Assembly (NCBI GenBank): GCA_934365155.1
Contig: CAKRMZ010000006.1
Location: 1-56,146 of the forward strand
Origin: an uncultured Eubacteriales bacterium
Lineage (GTDB): Bacteria > Bacillota > Clostridia > Oscillospirales > CAG-272
Length of the DNA: 56,146 nt
Reading direction: 5' to 3'
Shown here: piece after piece, positions 42,776 through 52,039 of the stretch
How the letters are laid out: each line of letters begins with the position of its first letter
Position numbering within the stretch: the first letter of the stretch is position 1
Program-made: the position numbers and the translations under genes
Notes under the pieces: model-generated
What the model was told of the DNA's origin: nothing
Database searches by the model: none
Seen by the model: only the letters and a program-made list of their open reading frames with translations

Positions 42776-43639
42776 ATGTTTGTTGCAGATCAATGGAAAG
42801 AGTATGAGCTGCTTGATTGCTCAGACGGAGAGAGGTTGGAACGCTGGGGACAGTATATTCTGGTTCGACCGGATCCGCAGGTGATTTGGAAGAATCAGAA
42901 AAAACATCCGGCATGGAAGCACGCCGACGCTTATTATAAGCGTACCGGGGGCGGAGGGCACTGGGAGCATTCCCGCCTTCCCGATTCTTGGAAGATTTCT
43001 TACGGCAAGCTGCAATTTTGTATATCTCCGATGGGCTTTAAGCATACCGGACTTTTTCCGGAGCAGGCGGCAAACTGGGACTGGTTTGGTGAGATGATTC
43101 GCCGTGCCGAAAGACCGATACGGGTTTTGAATCTTTTTGCGTATACCGGCGGAGCGACGGTTGCGGCGGCATCCGCAGGCGCTTCGGTGTGTCATGTCGA
43201 TGCGGCGAAGGGAATGGTTGAGCGGGCGAAGAAAAATGCCGCGCTTTCCGGCCTTTCGGATGCACCGATTCGATATATTGTTGATGATTGCAAGAAATTC
43301 TTGGAGCGGGAAATCCGCCGCGGAAACCACTATGATGCTGTGATTATGGATCCTCCGTCGTATGGGCGCGGTCCACGCGGTGAGATATGGAAGTTAGAAG
43401 ATCAAATCGGAGAATTACTCGAGCTTACGGTGCAGGTTATGAGTGATCATCCTTTGTTCTTTCTGTTGAACTCATATACTACCGGTCTTTCGGCATCCAC
43501 GATGAAATATTTAACGATGCTTAGCATTGTGCAGCGTTTCGGTGGATATGCGGACGCACAGGAAATAGGAATTCCGGTCTCGCAAAGCAACGGTATATTG
43601 CCTTGCGGTTCTTCTGTGCGATGGTTGGCGCAGAAGTAG
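42776..43639 (+). CDS. Class I SAM-dependent rRNA methyltransferase (RlmI/RlmK-like)
   Basis: A 287-residue methyltransferase. The Rossmann core begins with 'VLNLFAYTGGATVAAASAG' (about 109-127), continues with an acidic residue after 'CHVDAAKGMVERAKKNA' and carries the DPPSYGRG motif (about 193-200) typical of C5-cytosine or N2-guanine rRNA methyltransferases. It lacks the N-terminal PUA domain of E. coli RlmI, so the exact rRNA position is unknown. AAAGGAG precedes the ATG and the gene is 15 nt after glmM. Confidence 0.85.
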   Translation: MFVADQWKEYELLDCSDGERLERWGQYILVRPDPQVIWKNQKKHPAWKHADAYYKRTGGGGHWEHSRLPDSWKISYGKLQFCISPMGFKHTGLFPEQAANWDWFGEMIRRAERPIRVLNLFAYTGGATVAAASAGASVCHVDAAKGMVERAKKNAALSGLSDAPIRYIVDDCKKFLEREIRRGNHYDAVIMDPPSYGRGPRGEIWKLEDQIGELLELTVQVMSDHPLFFLLNSYTTGLSASTMKYLTMLSIVQRFGGYADAQEIGIPVSQSNGILPCGSSVRWLAQK

Positions 43640-43669
43640 CCGACAGAACTTTGATATGTAGGAGAATGT

Positions 43670-44545
43670 ATGCGTGATATCATAATTCGTGCTGAGGATC
43701 TGTCTTTTTCTTATATGGATGATGATTCCAAAGAAATACAGGTTTTAAAGCATATTAATCTTGAAATTGAGCGGGGCAGCTTTGTTGCGGTTCTCGGACA
43801 TAACGGTAGCGGCAAGTCTACTTTGGCCAAGCTTTTCAATTTGATTTATCAGCCGAGTGACGGGCGGGTGTTTGTTAACGGAGTGGACACATCGGTGCCG
43901 GACTTACCGGAAAAAACGGTGCTGGATATTCGCAAATCGGTGGCGATGGTATTTCAGAACCCGGATAACCAGATTGTCTCTACCATTGTAGAGGAGGATG
44001 TGGCGTTCGGACCTGAAAATTTAGGAGTGCCGACGGATGAGATTCGCGAACGGGTAGATATGGCGTTGCGTTCTGTCGGTATGCAGGATTATTCAAAGCA
44101 TTCCCCCCATCAGCTTTCCGGCGGTCAAAAGCAGCGGGTGGCGATTGCAGGAGCCATTGCCATGCTTCCGCAGTGCATTATTTTTGACGAATCGACGGCG
44201 ATGCTGGATCCAAACGGACGGCGAGAGGTTTTGGAAGTAATTGAAAAATTGAACCGTGAAGAACACATTACGATTATACTGATTACTCATTTTATGGACG
44301 AGGCTGCTCGGGCGGATCGAATTTTAGTGTTGGATCACGGGGAATTAAAGTTAGACGGAACTCCCCGCGAAGTGTTTTCCCATGTTGATCAGCTGTATGA
44401 AATGGGTTTGGATGTGCCACAGTCTACAAGGCTGCTTGATTCTTTAAAAAAAGAAGGAGCTCCGGTCACCCGGACGGTGATTTTTGCGGAGGAAGCGGTG
44501 GATGAAATCGAAAAAATGATAGAAAGTAAGCGTAAAAATCAATGA
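43670..44545 (+). CDS. ecfA1: ECF transporter ATPase EcfA1
   Basis: First ATPase of the energy-coupling-factor vitamin/micronutrient importer. The 291-residue protein has Walker A GHNGSGKST (43-51), a Q-loop in 'AMVFQNPDNQIVS', signature SGGQKQR, Walker B 'IIFDESTAMLDP' (Ser after the catalytic Glu, as in EcfA1) and switch His in 'ILITHFMDE'. It overlaps ecfA2 by 4 nt. Confidence 0.94.
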   Translation: MRDIIIRAEDLSFSYMDDDSKEIQVLKHINLEIERGSFVAVLGHNGSGKSTLAKLFNLIYQPSDGRVFVNGVDTSVPDLPEKTVLDIRKSVAMVFQNPDNQIVSTIVEEDVAFGPENLGVPTDEIRERVDMALRSVGMQDYSKHSPHQLSGGQKQRVAIAGAIAMLPQCIIFDESTAMLDPNGRREVLEVIEKLNREEHITIILITHFMDEAARADRILVLDHGELKLDGTPREVFSHVDQLYEMGLDVPQSTRLLDSLKKEGAPVTRTVIFAEEAVDEIEKMIESKRKNQ

Positions 44546-45390
44546 CAGACATTTATCTTGAGCATGTTTCTTATACATATAGTTCCGGAACTCCCTTTGA
44601 GTATGAAGCAATCAAAGATTTGACCATGCGGTTTGAGGGGGGCTTTACCACCGGATTAATCGGACATACCGGATCCGGTAAATCAACGATTGCCCAGATG
44701 TTGAACGGGCTTTTGCGTCCGACCGACGGCAAGGTTTTTGTCGGCGGCCAGGATATTTGGGAAAATGCCAAAGACATTACGAAGTTTCGCTTTCGTGTGG
44801 GTTTGGTTTTTCAATATCCCGAATATCAGTTATTTGAAGAAACCGTATATGCGGATATTGCTTTCGGGCCGAAAAACATGGGGCTCTCGAAGGAGGAAAT
44901 TCAAAAACGCGTGGAAGAAGCGGCGCAATTTGCGGGAATCGGAAAAGATTTGCTTTTTAAATCGCCCTTTGAGCTTTCGGGCGGCCAAAAAAGGCGGGTT
45001 GCCATTGCCGGTGTAATGGCGATGTCGCCGGATGTAATGGTGCTTGATGAGCCGGCAGCGGGGCTTGACCCGCGCGGACGGGAGGAGATTCTCGGCGGAT
45101 TGAATGAATATCGTCGAAAAAAAGGGAATACCATGATTATTATCAGTCACAGCATGGAAGATATGGCATTGTATTCCGACCGGTTGTATGTGCTTGATCA
45201 CGGTAAGGTTGCAATGTACGGTACACCGAAAGAGGTGTTTTCCCAAGCAACCAAGCTTCAGTCCATCGGTTTGAATGTGCCGCAGGTGACAGAGATCGCT
45301 CATGCTTTAAAACAACGAGGCGCAGCTATCAGCGACGGTATATTTACTGTCTCGGAGGCGGTACAGGAGATCTTACCGCTGGTTCGCTGA
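44542..45390 (+). CDS. ecfA2: ECF transporter ATPase EcfA2
   Basis: Second ATPase of the ECF module, forming a heterodimer with EcfA1. The 282-residue protein has Walker A GHTGSGKST (41-49), Q-loop 'GLVFQYPEYQLFEET', signature SGGQKRR, Walker B 'MVLDEPAAGLDP' and switch His in 'IIISHSMED'. The ATGA overlap with ecfA1 and the ecfT gene 45 nt downstream give the standard A1-A2-T order. Confidence 0.95.
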   Translation: MTDIYLEHVSYTYSSGTPFEYEAIKDLTMRFEGGFTTGLIGHTGSGKSTIAQMLNGLLRPTDGKVFVGGQDIWENAKDITKFRFRVGLVFQYPEYQLFEETVYADIAFGPKNMGLSKEEIQKRVEEAAQFAGIGKDLLFKSPFELSGGQKRRVAIAGVMAMSPDVMVLDEPAAGLDPRGREEILGGLNEYRRKKGNTMIIISHSMEDMALYSDRLYVLDHGKVAMYGTPKEVFSQATKLQSIGLNVPQVTEIAHALKQRGAAISDGIFTVSEAVQEILPLVR

Positions 45391-45435
45391 GTCCCTTTTA
45401 TAAGAAATCCACGGTATTCGGAAAGAGAGAAGATT

Positions 45436-46257
45436 ATGTTAAACGACATTACTCTCGGGCAGTTCTTTCCGGGGACATCCTTTTTGCACCGGATGGACCC
45501 GCGAATGAAAATTATCCTGAGTTTGTTATATATTGTAGTAGTATTTTTGGCAAAGACTCTGTATAGCTTTCTGTTTTTACTGATGTTTACGGCATTCATT
45601 GTCTTTGTCGGCAAAATATCGCCGAAGGTTATTTTAAAAAGTCTCAAGCCCCTGTTGCTGATTTTGATTTTTACGGCGCTGATTAACGTTTTTTTCACCA
45701 AAAGCGGCACGCTTTTGCTTGAATTTTATTTCATCCGTATTTATTCCGGAGGACTGCTGTATGCTTTATTTATGGCGATTCGAATTGTGTGCTTGGTAGC
45801 CGGAAGCAGTGTGATTTTAACGTATACGACTTCTCCCATGGATCTGACGGACGCGATAGAATATTTGCTTTCGCCGCTGAAAAAGATTAAGGTGCCGGTG
45901 CACGAGTTTTCTATGATTATGACGATTGCGTTGCGATTCATTCCGACGCTGATTGATGAAACAAATAAAATCATGAATGCGCAAAAGGCGCGCGGAGCCG
46001 ATTTTTCAAACGGAAGTTTGCTGACCCGTGCGAAGGCGTTGATTCCGGTTTTGATTCCTTTATTCATTTCCGCATTCCGACGGGCCGAGGAATTGGCTAC
46101 CGCGATGGAGTGCCGTTGCTATCACGGCGGCGAAGGGAGAACACGGTTTAAAGTTTTAAAAATGAAAACAACCGATGTTTTGGCCTTGCTTTGTATGGTA
46201 AGCTTCGGCTGTTTATTGGCTTTGATTAATCGATATGGCGGAGGGCTTTCTGTTTAA
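45436..46257 (+). CDS. ecfT: ECF transporter transmembrane protein EcfT
   Basis: Membrane scaffold that couples the ATPase dimer to interchangeable substrate-binding S-components. The 273-residue protein has four to five membrane segments and two cytoplasmic coupling helices, with 'QKARGADF' (first ARG-type motif) and 'AFRRAEELATAMECRCY' (second). No S-component gene lies nearby, so it is a shared group II module. Its stop codon directly abuts the truA TTG start. Confidence 0.93.
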   Translation: MLNDITLGQFFPGTSFLHRMDPRMKIILSLLYIVVVFLAKTLYSFLFLLMFTAFIVFVGKISPKVILKSLKPLLLILIFTALINVFFTKSGTLLLEFYFIRIYSGGLLYALFMAIRIVCLVAGSSVILTYTTSPMDLTDAIEYLLSPLKKIKVPVHEFSMIMTIALRFIPTLIDETNKIMNAQKARGADFSNGSLLTRAKALIPVLIPLFISAFRRAEELATAMECRCYHGGEGRTRFKVLKMKTTDVLALLCMVSFGCLLALINRYGGGLSV

Positions 46258-47022
46258 TTGAAATATTTATTGAAGCTTTCGTATTTAGGAACTGCATATC
46301 ACGGCTTTCAGGTGCAGCCCAACGTGCGTACCGTTCAAAAGGAGCTATGTGATGCGGCACGCTCGGTGTTCGGAATGCCGTTGAATGTTTCCGGATGCAG
46401 CCGGACCGACAGCGGAGTGCATGCACTGGAGTTTTATTGCACTGCCGAACTTGTCGAAAGCGGGCCGAACATCCCGCCGGATGCGCTGTTGCGGGCAATG
46501 AATTCCGCTTTGCCGCATGACATTGCCGTGTGCGCGGCACAGGAGGTCCCGGATAGCTTCCATGTGCGATATGATGTTCGGTGCAAAGAATATGAATATC
46601 GAATATGGAATGCGCCGGTGCGGGATCCTTTTCTGAAAGATCGGGCTTTCCATTTTTCGGGAAAGCTTGATGCTCACAAAATGCATTCGGCAGCACAGGA
46701 TTTTTTAGGCAAACACAATTTTACATCTTTTATGGCTCAGGGATCGAAAATTACGGACCCGGTTCGAACCGTTTATACAGCCGGTGTGAGATGTGAGGGG
46801 AATATGATTTGTTTTTGTGTCAGTGCAGACGGCTTTTTATACAATATGGTCCGAATTATGATTGGCACTTTGATCGATATCGGCGCGGGAAGAATCAATG
46901 AAAAAAGCATCCCTTGTATTCTTACGTCGGAAAATCGCGATGCGGCCGGAGCGACAGCTCCCGCACACGGACTTTACCTGAAAACGGTAAGTTACTGCCC
47001 GGAGGCCGGTGTCAGAATTTAA
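46258..47022 (+). CDS. truA: tRNA pseudouridine(38-40) synthase
   Basis: Forms pseudouridine at positions 38-40 of the tRNA anticodon stem. The TTG start at 46258 directly follows the ecfT stop; GGAGGG lies inside the end of ecfT. The 254-residue protein has 'LSYLGTAYHGFQVQP' at the N-terminus, catalytic Asp51 in 'CSRTDSGVHAL' and 'GFLYNMVRIMIGTLIDIG' near the C-terminus. Placement after ecfT is common in Firmicutes. Confidence 0.94.
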   Translation: MKYLLKLSYLGTAYHGFQVQPNVRTVQKELCDAARSVFGMPLNVSGCSRTDSGVHALEFYCTAELVESGPNIPPDALLRAMNSALPHDIAVCAAQEVPDSFHVRYDVRCKEYEYRIWNAPVRDPFLKDRAFHFSGKLDAHKMHSAAQDFLGKHNFTSFMAQGSKITDPVRTVYTAGVRCEGNMICFCVSADGFLYNMVRIMIGTLIDIGAGRINEKSIPCILTSENRDAAGATAPAHGLYLKTVSYCPEAGVRI

Positions 47023-47054
47023 TATCAATAAAAAACGGAGAGGAGTGCAGAGCA

Positions 47055-48302
47055 TTGTTTTTTAAACGAAGAAAAGCAAAAGAGTCGGAACCTTTTTCTT
47101 ATCATGATGAGTTACCGGAAACCAATGAATATTATTTTGCGCTGTCTCATCGTTTTAAAATTGCAAAATATCTCAGCTTCTTAACTTTGATATTATTTAT
47201 TGTTTTTATGGTGTCCCGTTTCGGAAATGAAATTACCGTAGAAAATCTCCGATATATTTTGAAATACATGGATACCAAACAGGGGTCTATCTCCAGAACG
47301 TATTCGGATATTCAATATGACTCCGTAGGAAATGCCGATTTTGCACTGTATAAAGGAGATTTGACGGTCGTCGGTACGGACGGCATGCATATTTATGACA
47401 TTAACGGCAAGAGCATTTTGAGTGCAAAATACGGATATCTGAATCCCAAAGTTTTGGTTTCCGATCAATATGTCTTAATTTACGATTTGAGCGGATCTTC
47501 CTTTTCGGTATATAATTCTTTCGGTTTGTTATATGAGGAAACACTGGACTATCCGATCAGCAGTGCGGCCATCAGTGACAGCGGCATGTTTTTGATTGCG
47601 ACGCGCACAAAGGAATACCGTTCGGTGGTTTATTGTTATAATAAGGATTTTAAGCGGATATACAACTGGTATTCTTCCGATAAATATGTTCTTTCCACGT
47701 CTATTGACTCGGACGGTTCGCAATTTATTATCTCGGCTTGCAATGTAACCGACCGCGGAGATTTTCGCTCTGAAATTTTAATCTGCAATCCGAATGTCGA
47801 AGATAAAAAGGCGGAGATGTCGTTCGAAGATGAAGCGGTAATTCAAAGTGCATTCTTTGAAGATCAATCTTATGCGTTGCTATCCGATTTGTCGCTGTAT
47901 TTGTATGATTCGTTTCATCGTCAGAAATTGCAATACGTTTATCCGAGCGGACAAGTTCCGACCGCGTTCTATACTTCGGAAGAAATGGGATTTTTCATGG
48001 TTGCTTCCCATGAAAATGTAGTGGGAAACGAAAGTTCCGTTATATTTTTTAATTCTTCCGGTGAGACTGTATATACGGGAACTGTTTCCGGAGATATCTA
48101 CGATGTCAGATTCGGGCAAAGCTCTGCATATGTATTAACCAATGAAGCCGTTTTTATGATTGACTTTTCGGCAAAAAAAAGTTATGATGTTAAAATAGAC
48201 AAACATGCAAAGAAAATTTTCTTAGTCGGATCCGATACCTTGTTGATTTGTTATTCGTCCCGTACTGAAGTTAAAAATATTAATGAAATGTTTTTCCGTT
48301 AA
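47055..48302 (+). CDS. DUF5711 family membrane-anchored beta-propeller-like protein
   Basis: Unknown-function protein of 415 residues. I place the start at TTG 47055, 9 nt after AGGAG; the frame is open to 46914 but that part overlaps truA. A basic, cytoplasmic N-terminus is followed by one membrane segment (about 38-58) and a large extracellular domain made of repeated beta strands of the type 'ADFALYKGDLTVVGTDGMHI', suggesting a beta-propeller. The resemblance to DUF5711 is from memory. It is 12 nt from the CvpA-like gene, implying a cell-envelope role (inference). Confidence 0.72.
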   Translation: MFFKRRKAKESEPFSYHDELPETNEYYFALSHRFKIAKYLSFLTLILFIVFMVSRFGNEITVENLRYILKYMDTKQGSISRTYSDIQYDSVGNADFALYKGDLTVVGTDGMHIYDINGKSILSAKYGYLNPKVLVSDQYVLIYDLSGSSFSVYNSFGLLYEETLDYPISSAAISDSGMFLIATRTKEYRSVVYCYNKDFKRIYNWYSSDKYVLSTSIDSDGSQFIISACNVTDRGDFRSEILICNPNVEDKKAEMSFEDEAVIQSAFFEDQSYALLSDLSLYLYDSFHRQKLQYVYPSGQVPTAFYTSEEMGFFMVASHENVVGNESSVIFFNSSGETVYTGTVSGDIYDVRFGQSSAYVLTNEAVFMIDFSAKKSYDVKIDKHAKKIFLVGSDTLLICYSSRTEVKNINEMFFR

Positions 48303-48314
48303 AAGGAGGAAAAT

Positions 48315-49046
48315 ATGGCTATCATAATAGATATTTTATTATTGTTGATTGTCTTTTTGTCTGTACTCTTCGGTGTAAAGCGCGGATTTATCAAATCCGT
48401 AAAAGGAATTGTCGCGCTGATTCTTGCTGTGATAGCGGCAAACTGTTTTTCTCCGTATCTGGCTTCCTATTTTAAAGAGCATCTTTTTGAAGAAGCAATT
48501 CGCTCGAATGTAGAACGCCAATTCGATCAAATCGTAACGACCGATCCCAATACCGGAGAATATGAAGGAATCGGTGAAATGATTGATCGTATGCCGAGTG
48601 AATTGTCGAGTTTGCTTTCTCGTTTTCACATTGATCCGGATAGTTTCAAAAGCTTTTATGAAAACACGGCAAAACAGCAGGGCGATAATATCCGTCAGCA
48701 GATCATTAATTATGTGGTGGATCCGATCGTCTCTTCAATTTCATCTGCGTTGGCATATGCTGCGATATTTTTGCTGACCATCGTTGTGGTGTTAATTTTG
48801 GCTATGGTTTTGAATTTGGTTTGCAAACTGCCGCTTCTCAGTCAAGCCAATCGCATTCTCGGACTTATAGCCGGAATCATAAGCGGACTGCTATATGCAT
48901 GGGTTGCGGCCATTGTGATTTCAACGGCCTGGCCCTATCTCGGAACATTGAATCCGACGCTTTTTGCGGGAAATTCTTTGGAACAGTCTTTTGTTTTTGG
49001 CTTGTTGTATAAGCTGAATCCCTTACGGTATCTACTTCGATTTTAA
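48315..49046 (+). CDS. CvpA family membrane protein
   Basis: A 243-residue membrane protein with the CvpA opening 'IIIDILLLLIVFLSVLFGVK' then 'GFIKSVKG', and four membrane segments (about 3-22, 32-50, 140-167, 180-205). A long extracellular stretch (about 55-138) separates the second and third segments and is larger than in E. coli CvpA. CvpA proteins were first linked to colicin V production and more recently to envelope integrity. AAAAGGAGG precedes the ATG. Confidence 0.82.
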   Translation: MAIIIDILLLLIVFLSVLFGVKRGFIKSVKGIVALILAVIAANCFSPYLASYFKEHLFEEAIRSNVERQFDQIVTTDPNTGEYEGIGEMIDRMPSELSSLLSRFHIDPDSFKSFYENTAKQQGDNIRQQIINYVVDPIVSSISSALAYAAIFLLTIVVVLILAMVLNLVCKLPLLSQANRILGLIAGIISGLLYAWVAAIVISTAWPYLGTLNPTLFAGNSLEQSFVFGLLYKLNPLRYLLRF

Positions 49047-49064
49047 AGAAAAGGAATCATGTAT

Positions 49065-49622
49065 ATGAAAAACATCCCGAATATTTTATCTATATTTCGG
49101 ATCTTGTTGGTGCCTGTATTTATTGTTCTTTTCTTTACCCAAAATTTAGGGTGGGCATTGCTGATCTTTGTTTTAGCAGGCATCACGGATGTAGTTGACG
49201 GCTTTTTGGCTCGACATTTTAATTGGGTGACCAATGTAGGCAAACTGTTAGATCCTTTTGCGGATAAACTGATGCAATGCAGTGTGCTGATTTGCATGTA
49301 TTTAAAGAATTTGATTCCTAATTTTGTAGTGGCGATTTATTTAACCAAAGAGCTTTTAATGCTAATCGGTTCGGTTTTTGTTTTTAAGAATAAGAATATA
49401 ATAGTTCAAAGCGACTGGACCGGTAAGGCCGCTACAACAATATTTTACTTGGCGATTGTGTTGCTGATTTGCTTTTCATTGCTGCATGCAGATGTTCCGT
49501 ATTGGGTGGTTCTGCTTATTTGCGGTGTTGCAGTATGCTCGACTGTTTTTGCTTTTATTAATTACACATTAAAATATCTCAGCGCGCAGAAACGGCATAT
49601 TCGCCAAAATGAGAAAATATAA
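49065..49622 (+). CDS. pgsA: CDP-diacylglycerol--glycerol-3-phosphate 3-phosphatidyltransferase
   Basis: Membrane enzyme making phosphatidylglycerol phosphate. The CDP-alcohol phosphotransferase motif D-x2-DG-x2-AR-x8-G-x3-D-x3-D is complete, spanning 'TDVVDGFLARHF' to 'GKLLDPFADK'. About five membrane segments are visible. Two in-frame ATG codons exist; the second (49065) has better spacing from AAGGA than the first (49059). It ends the truA-DUF5711-CvpA-pgsA run. Confidence 0.9.
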   Translation: MKNIPNILSIFRILLVPVFIVLFFTQNLGWALLIFVLAGITDVVDGFLARHFNWVTNVGKLLDPFADKLMQCSVLICMYLKNLIPNFVVAIYLTKELLMLIGSVFVFKNKNIIVQSDWTGKAATTIFYLAIVLLICFSLLHADVPYWVVLLICGVAVCSTVFAFINYTLKYLSAQKRHIRQNEKI

Positions 49623-49675
49623 TATAAAATTAAGAAAGAAAGGGCATTGAGGGTGAGTGCGTAGTCTCATTTTTG

Positions 49676-52015
49676 ATGTTGGCAAACAATACAATGGAAA
49701 TGTGTCAAAGATGTCATAAACGGATGGCGGTTGTATTTGTTACCCGTATGGAGAACGGTACAACCAAAAATGAAGGTCTATGCATGAAATGTGCAAAGGA
49801 TCTTGGAATCAAACCGATTTCCGATTATATTGAAAAACTCGGAATTACAGATGAAGATTTGGATGCCATGGATCAGGACATGAATCATTTCTTAAGTGAA
49901 ATTGAAAATATATCTCCGGACGGAGAGGAAAATGACGGAGAGGATGCCAAGGGAAAGGCTCCGGCAATTGATTTGCAAAGGATTTTTGGGAGCTCCGGCG
50001 CATCGATTCCCGACAACGCGAGCGGCATTTCCGGTGAAAAGATGAAAACAACTTCAAAATCAAAGGAGACGAAACGGAAATATCTTTCGTCTTATTGTAT
50101 TGATCTTACCGGCCGTGCGCGGGAAGAGAAACTCGACAGAGTCATCGGGCGGGAGGCCGAACTTGCACGCATGATGCAAATTCTGTGCCGCCGTCAGAAA
50201 AACAATCCTTGCCTGATCGGCGAGCCGGGCGTCGGTAAAACCGCCTTAGCGGAAGCCTTGGCGCAGCGAATTGTCAAGGGCGATGTACCGTTTAAACTGA
50301 AAAATAAAGAAATCTATCTTTTGGATTTGACGGCACTGATTGCCGGAACACAGTTCCGAGGACAGTTTGAAAGCAGAATTAAGGGGCTTGTAGACGAGAT
50401 TAAATCGCTGGGCAATATTATTTTGGTAATTGATGAGGTGCATAATATTGCCAGTGCCGGCGATGCGGACGGAAGCATGAATGCGGCCAATATTTTAAAG
50501 CCCGTACTTTCCCGCGGAGAGCTGCAGGTTATCGGCGCTACCACTTTAAAAGAGTATCGGAAATATATTGAGAAGGATTCGGCTTTGGAACGCCGCTTTC
50601 AACCTATTATTATTAAAGAACCGAATGTGGAAGAGACGATTGAGGTCATGGAGGGTATCAAGTCCCATTATGAAAAATATCACGGCATTCAGATTCCGAG
50701 CGAGACTGTCCGGCAGATTGTATATTTGGCGGACCGATACTTAACAGACCGATTTTTCCCGGATAAAGCCATTGATCTGATTGACGAGGCGTCAGCGCAT
50801 TTAGTGTTGAATTCCCCGGTAATTAATCGTATCGATGAGATTGCCGCACAGATGGACTCGTTAAAAAAAGAGCAGGAACAGTTGGAACGCAACTCGGACG
50901 GAAACGACGAGAAAGCAAATGAAAAAACCTATGAGCGCCTTGCAGAAATTAAAGTACAGAATCTGCAGTTAAGCAATGAATTACGTGCACTTTCTGTTGA
51001 ACGCGACAAGATTAAACTGACGCCGGCCGATGTTGCTTCGGTGATCGAAGTGTGGACGGGAATTCCCGCATCCAATGTCAGTGAAAATGAGTTCTTGCGC
51101 TTGGAGGGCTTAGAGGATCGGCTGAAAAAGAGAATTGTCGGACAGGATCAGGCCATCTCGGCCGTTGTGCGTTCCATCAAACGCAACCGCGCGGGAGTAT
51201 CGTATAAACGCAAGCCGATCTCGTTTATTTTTGCGGGACCGACCGGTGTCGGAAAAACAGAATTAGTTAAAACCTTGGCTCAGGATTTGTTCCACTCACC
51301 GGAAGCCTTGATTCGCTTGGATATGTCCGAGTTTATGGAAAAACATTCGGTGTCCCGTATTATCGGTGCGCCTCCCGGATATGTCGGTTATGATGAAGCC
51401 GGTCAGCTCACGGAAAAAATTCGCAGAAAACCGTATTCTGTCGTGCTGTTTGACGAAATTGAAAAGGCGCATCCGGACGTGCTGAATATTATGCTGCAGA
51501 TTTTAGATGACGGGCATATTACCGATGCACAGGGACGGTATGTTAATTTTGAAAATACCATTGTGATTATGACGACCAATGCCGGTTCTGCGAACCATTC
51601 CAATACGGCCGGTTTCGGAGTTTCGGAACAAAGCATAGCGGAAAACAATACGGAAAAAGCGCTCCTTGGCTTTTTACGCCCGGAGTTTATCAACCGTGTG
51701 GATGAGGTCATTACTTTCCGTTCATTAAACGAAAAGGATTTTGTGCAGATTGCCCGTATTATGATTTCGGATTTACGTGCAAACTTGGAGCGTAAGAATA
51801 TTCAGCTCCATGTCAGCGATGCGGCGATTGATTGGATTGCTGAGAAGTCCTTCAGCCGCAAATACGGTGCGCGCAACATGCGCAGATATTTGCAAAAAGA
51901 GGTTGAGGATCAAATCGCCGAGCTTATTATCAGTAATTATGAACATGTACCGAGTGGTTTTTCTGTCGACGTTTCGAAAGATCAGAAGAAAATGGAAATT
52001 CAAATATTAAAATAA
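49676..52015 (+). CDS. ClpE/ClpC-like AAA+ unfoldase with N-terminal zinc finger
   Basis: Hexameric ATP-dependent unfoldase of about 779 residues. The N-terminus has a ClpE/McsA-type zinc finger (two CxxC pairs near residues 10-13 and 36-39) instead of the tandem Clp_N repeat. An acidic linker (about 55-140) leads to AAA+ domain 1 (Walker A GEPGVGKTA), a short coiled-coil middle domain, AAA+ domain 2 (GPTGVGKTE) and a D2-small domain. 'TAGFGV' aligns with the ClpP-binding VGF loop, so ClpP partnership is possible. Several start codons (TTG 49673, ATG 49676, ATG 49694) are possible and none has a good ribosome site. The next gene follows after 24 nt. Confidence 0.87.
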   Translation: MLANNTMEMCQRCHKRMAVVFVTRMENGTTKNEGLCMKCAKDLGIKPISDYIEKLGITDEDLDAMDQDMNHFLSEIENISPDGEENDGEDAKGKAPAIDLQRIFGSSGASIPDNASGISGEKMKTTSKSKETKRKYLSSYCIDLTGRAREEKLDRVIGREAELARMMQILCRRQKNNPCLIGEPGVGKTALAEALAQRIVKGDVPFKLKNKEIYLLDLTALIAGTQFRGQFESRIKGLVDEIKSLGNIILVIDEVHNIASAGDADGSMNAANILKPVLSRGELQVIGATTLKEYRKYIEKDSALERRFQPIIIKEPNVEETIEVMEGIKSHYEKYHGIQIPSETVRQIVYLADRYLTDRFFPDKAIDLIDEASAHLVLNSPVINRIDEIAAQMDSLKKEQEQLERNSDGNDEKANEKTYERLAEIKVQNLQLSNELRALSVERDKIKLTPADVASVIEVWTGIPASNVSENEFLRLEGLEDRLKKRIVGQDQAISAVVRSIKRNRAGVSYKRKPISFIFAGPTGVGKTELVKTLAQDLFHSPEALIRLDMSEFMEKHSVSRIIGAPPGYVGYDEAGQLTEKIRRKPYSVVLFDEIEKAHPDVLNIMLQILDDGHITDAQGRYVNFENTIVIMTTNAGSANHSNTAGFGVSEQSIAENNTEKALLGFLRPEFINRVDEVITFRSLNEKDFVQIARIMISDLRANLERKNIQLHVSDAAIDWIAEKSFSRKYGARNMRRYLQKEVEDQIAELIISNYEHVPSGFSVDVSKDQKKMEIQILK

Positions 52016-52039
52016 CGAAAACAAACGTCAGGTGTGATT

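Noticed and set aside
46914..47054. N-terminal extension of the DUF5711 protein
   Set aside because: It overlaps the 3' end of truA in another frame; AGGAG before TTG 47055 marks the true start.
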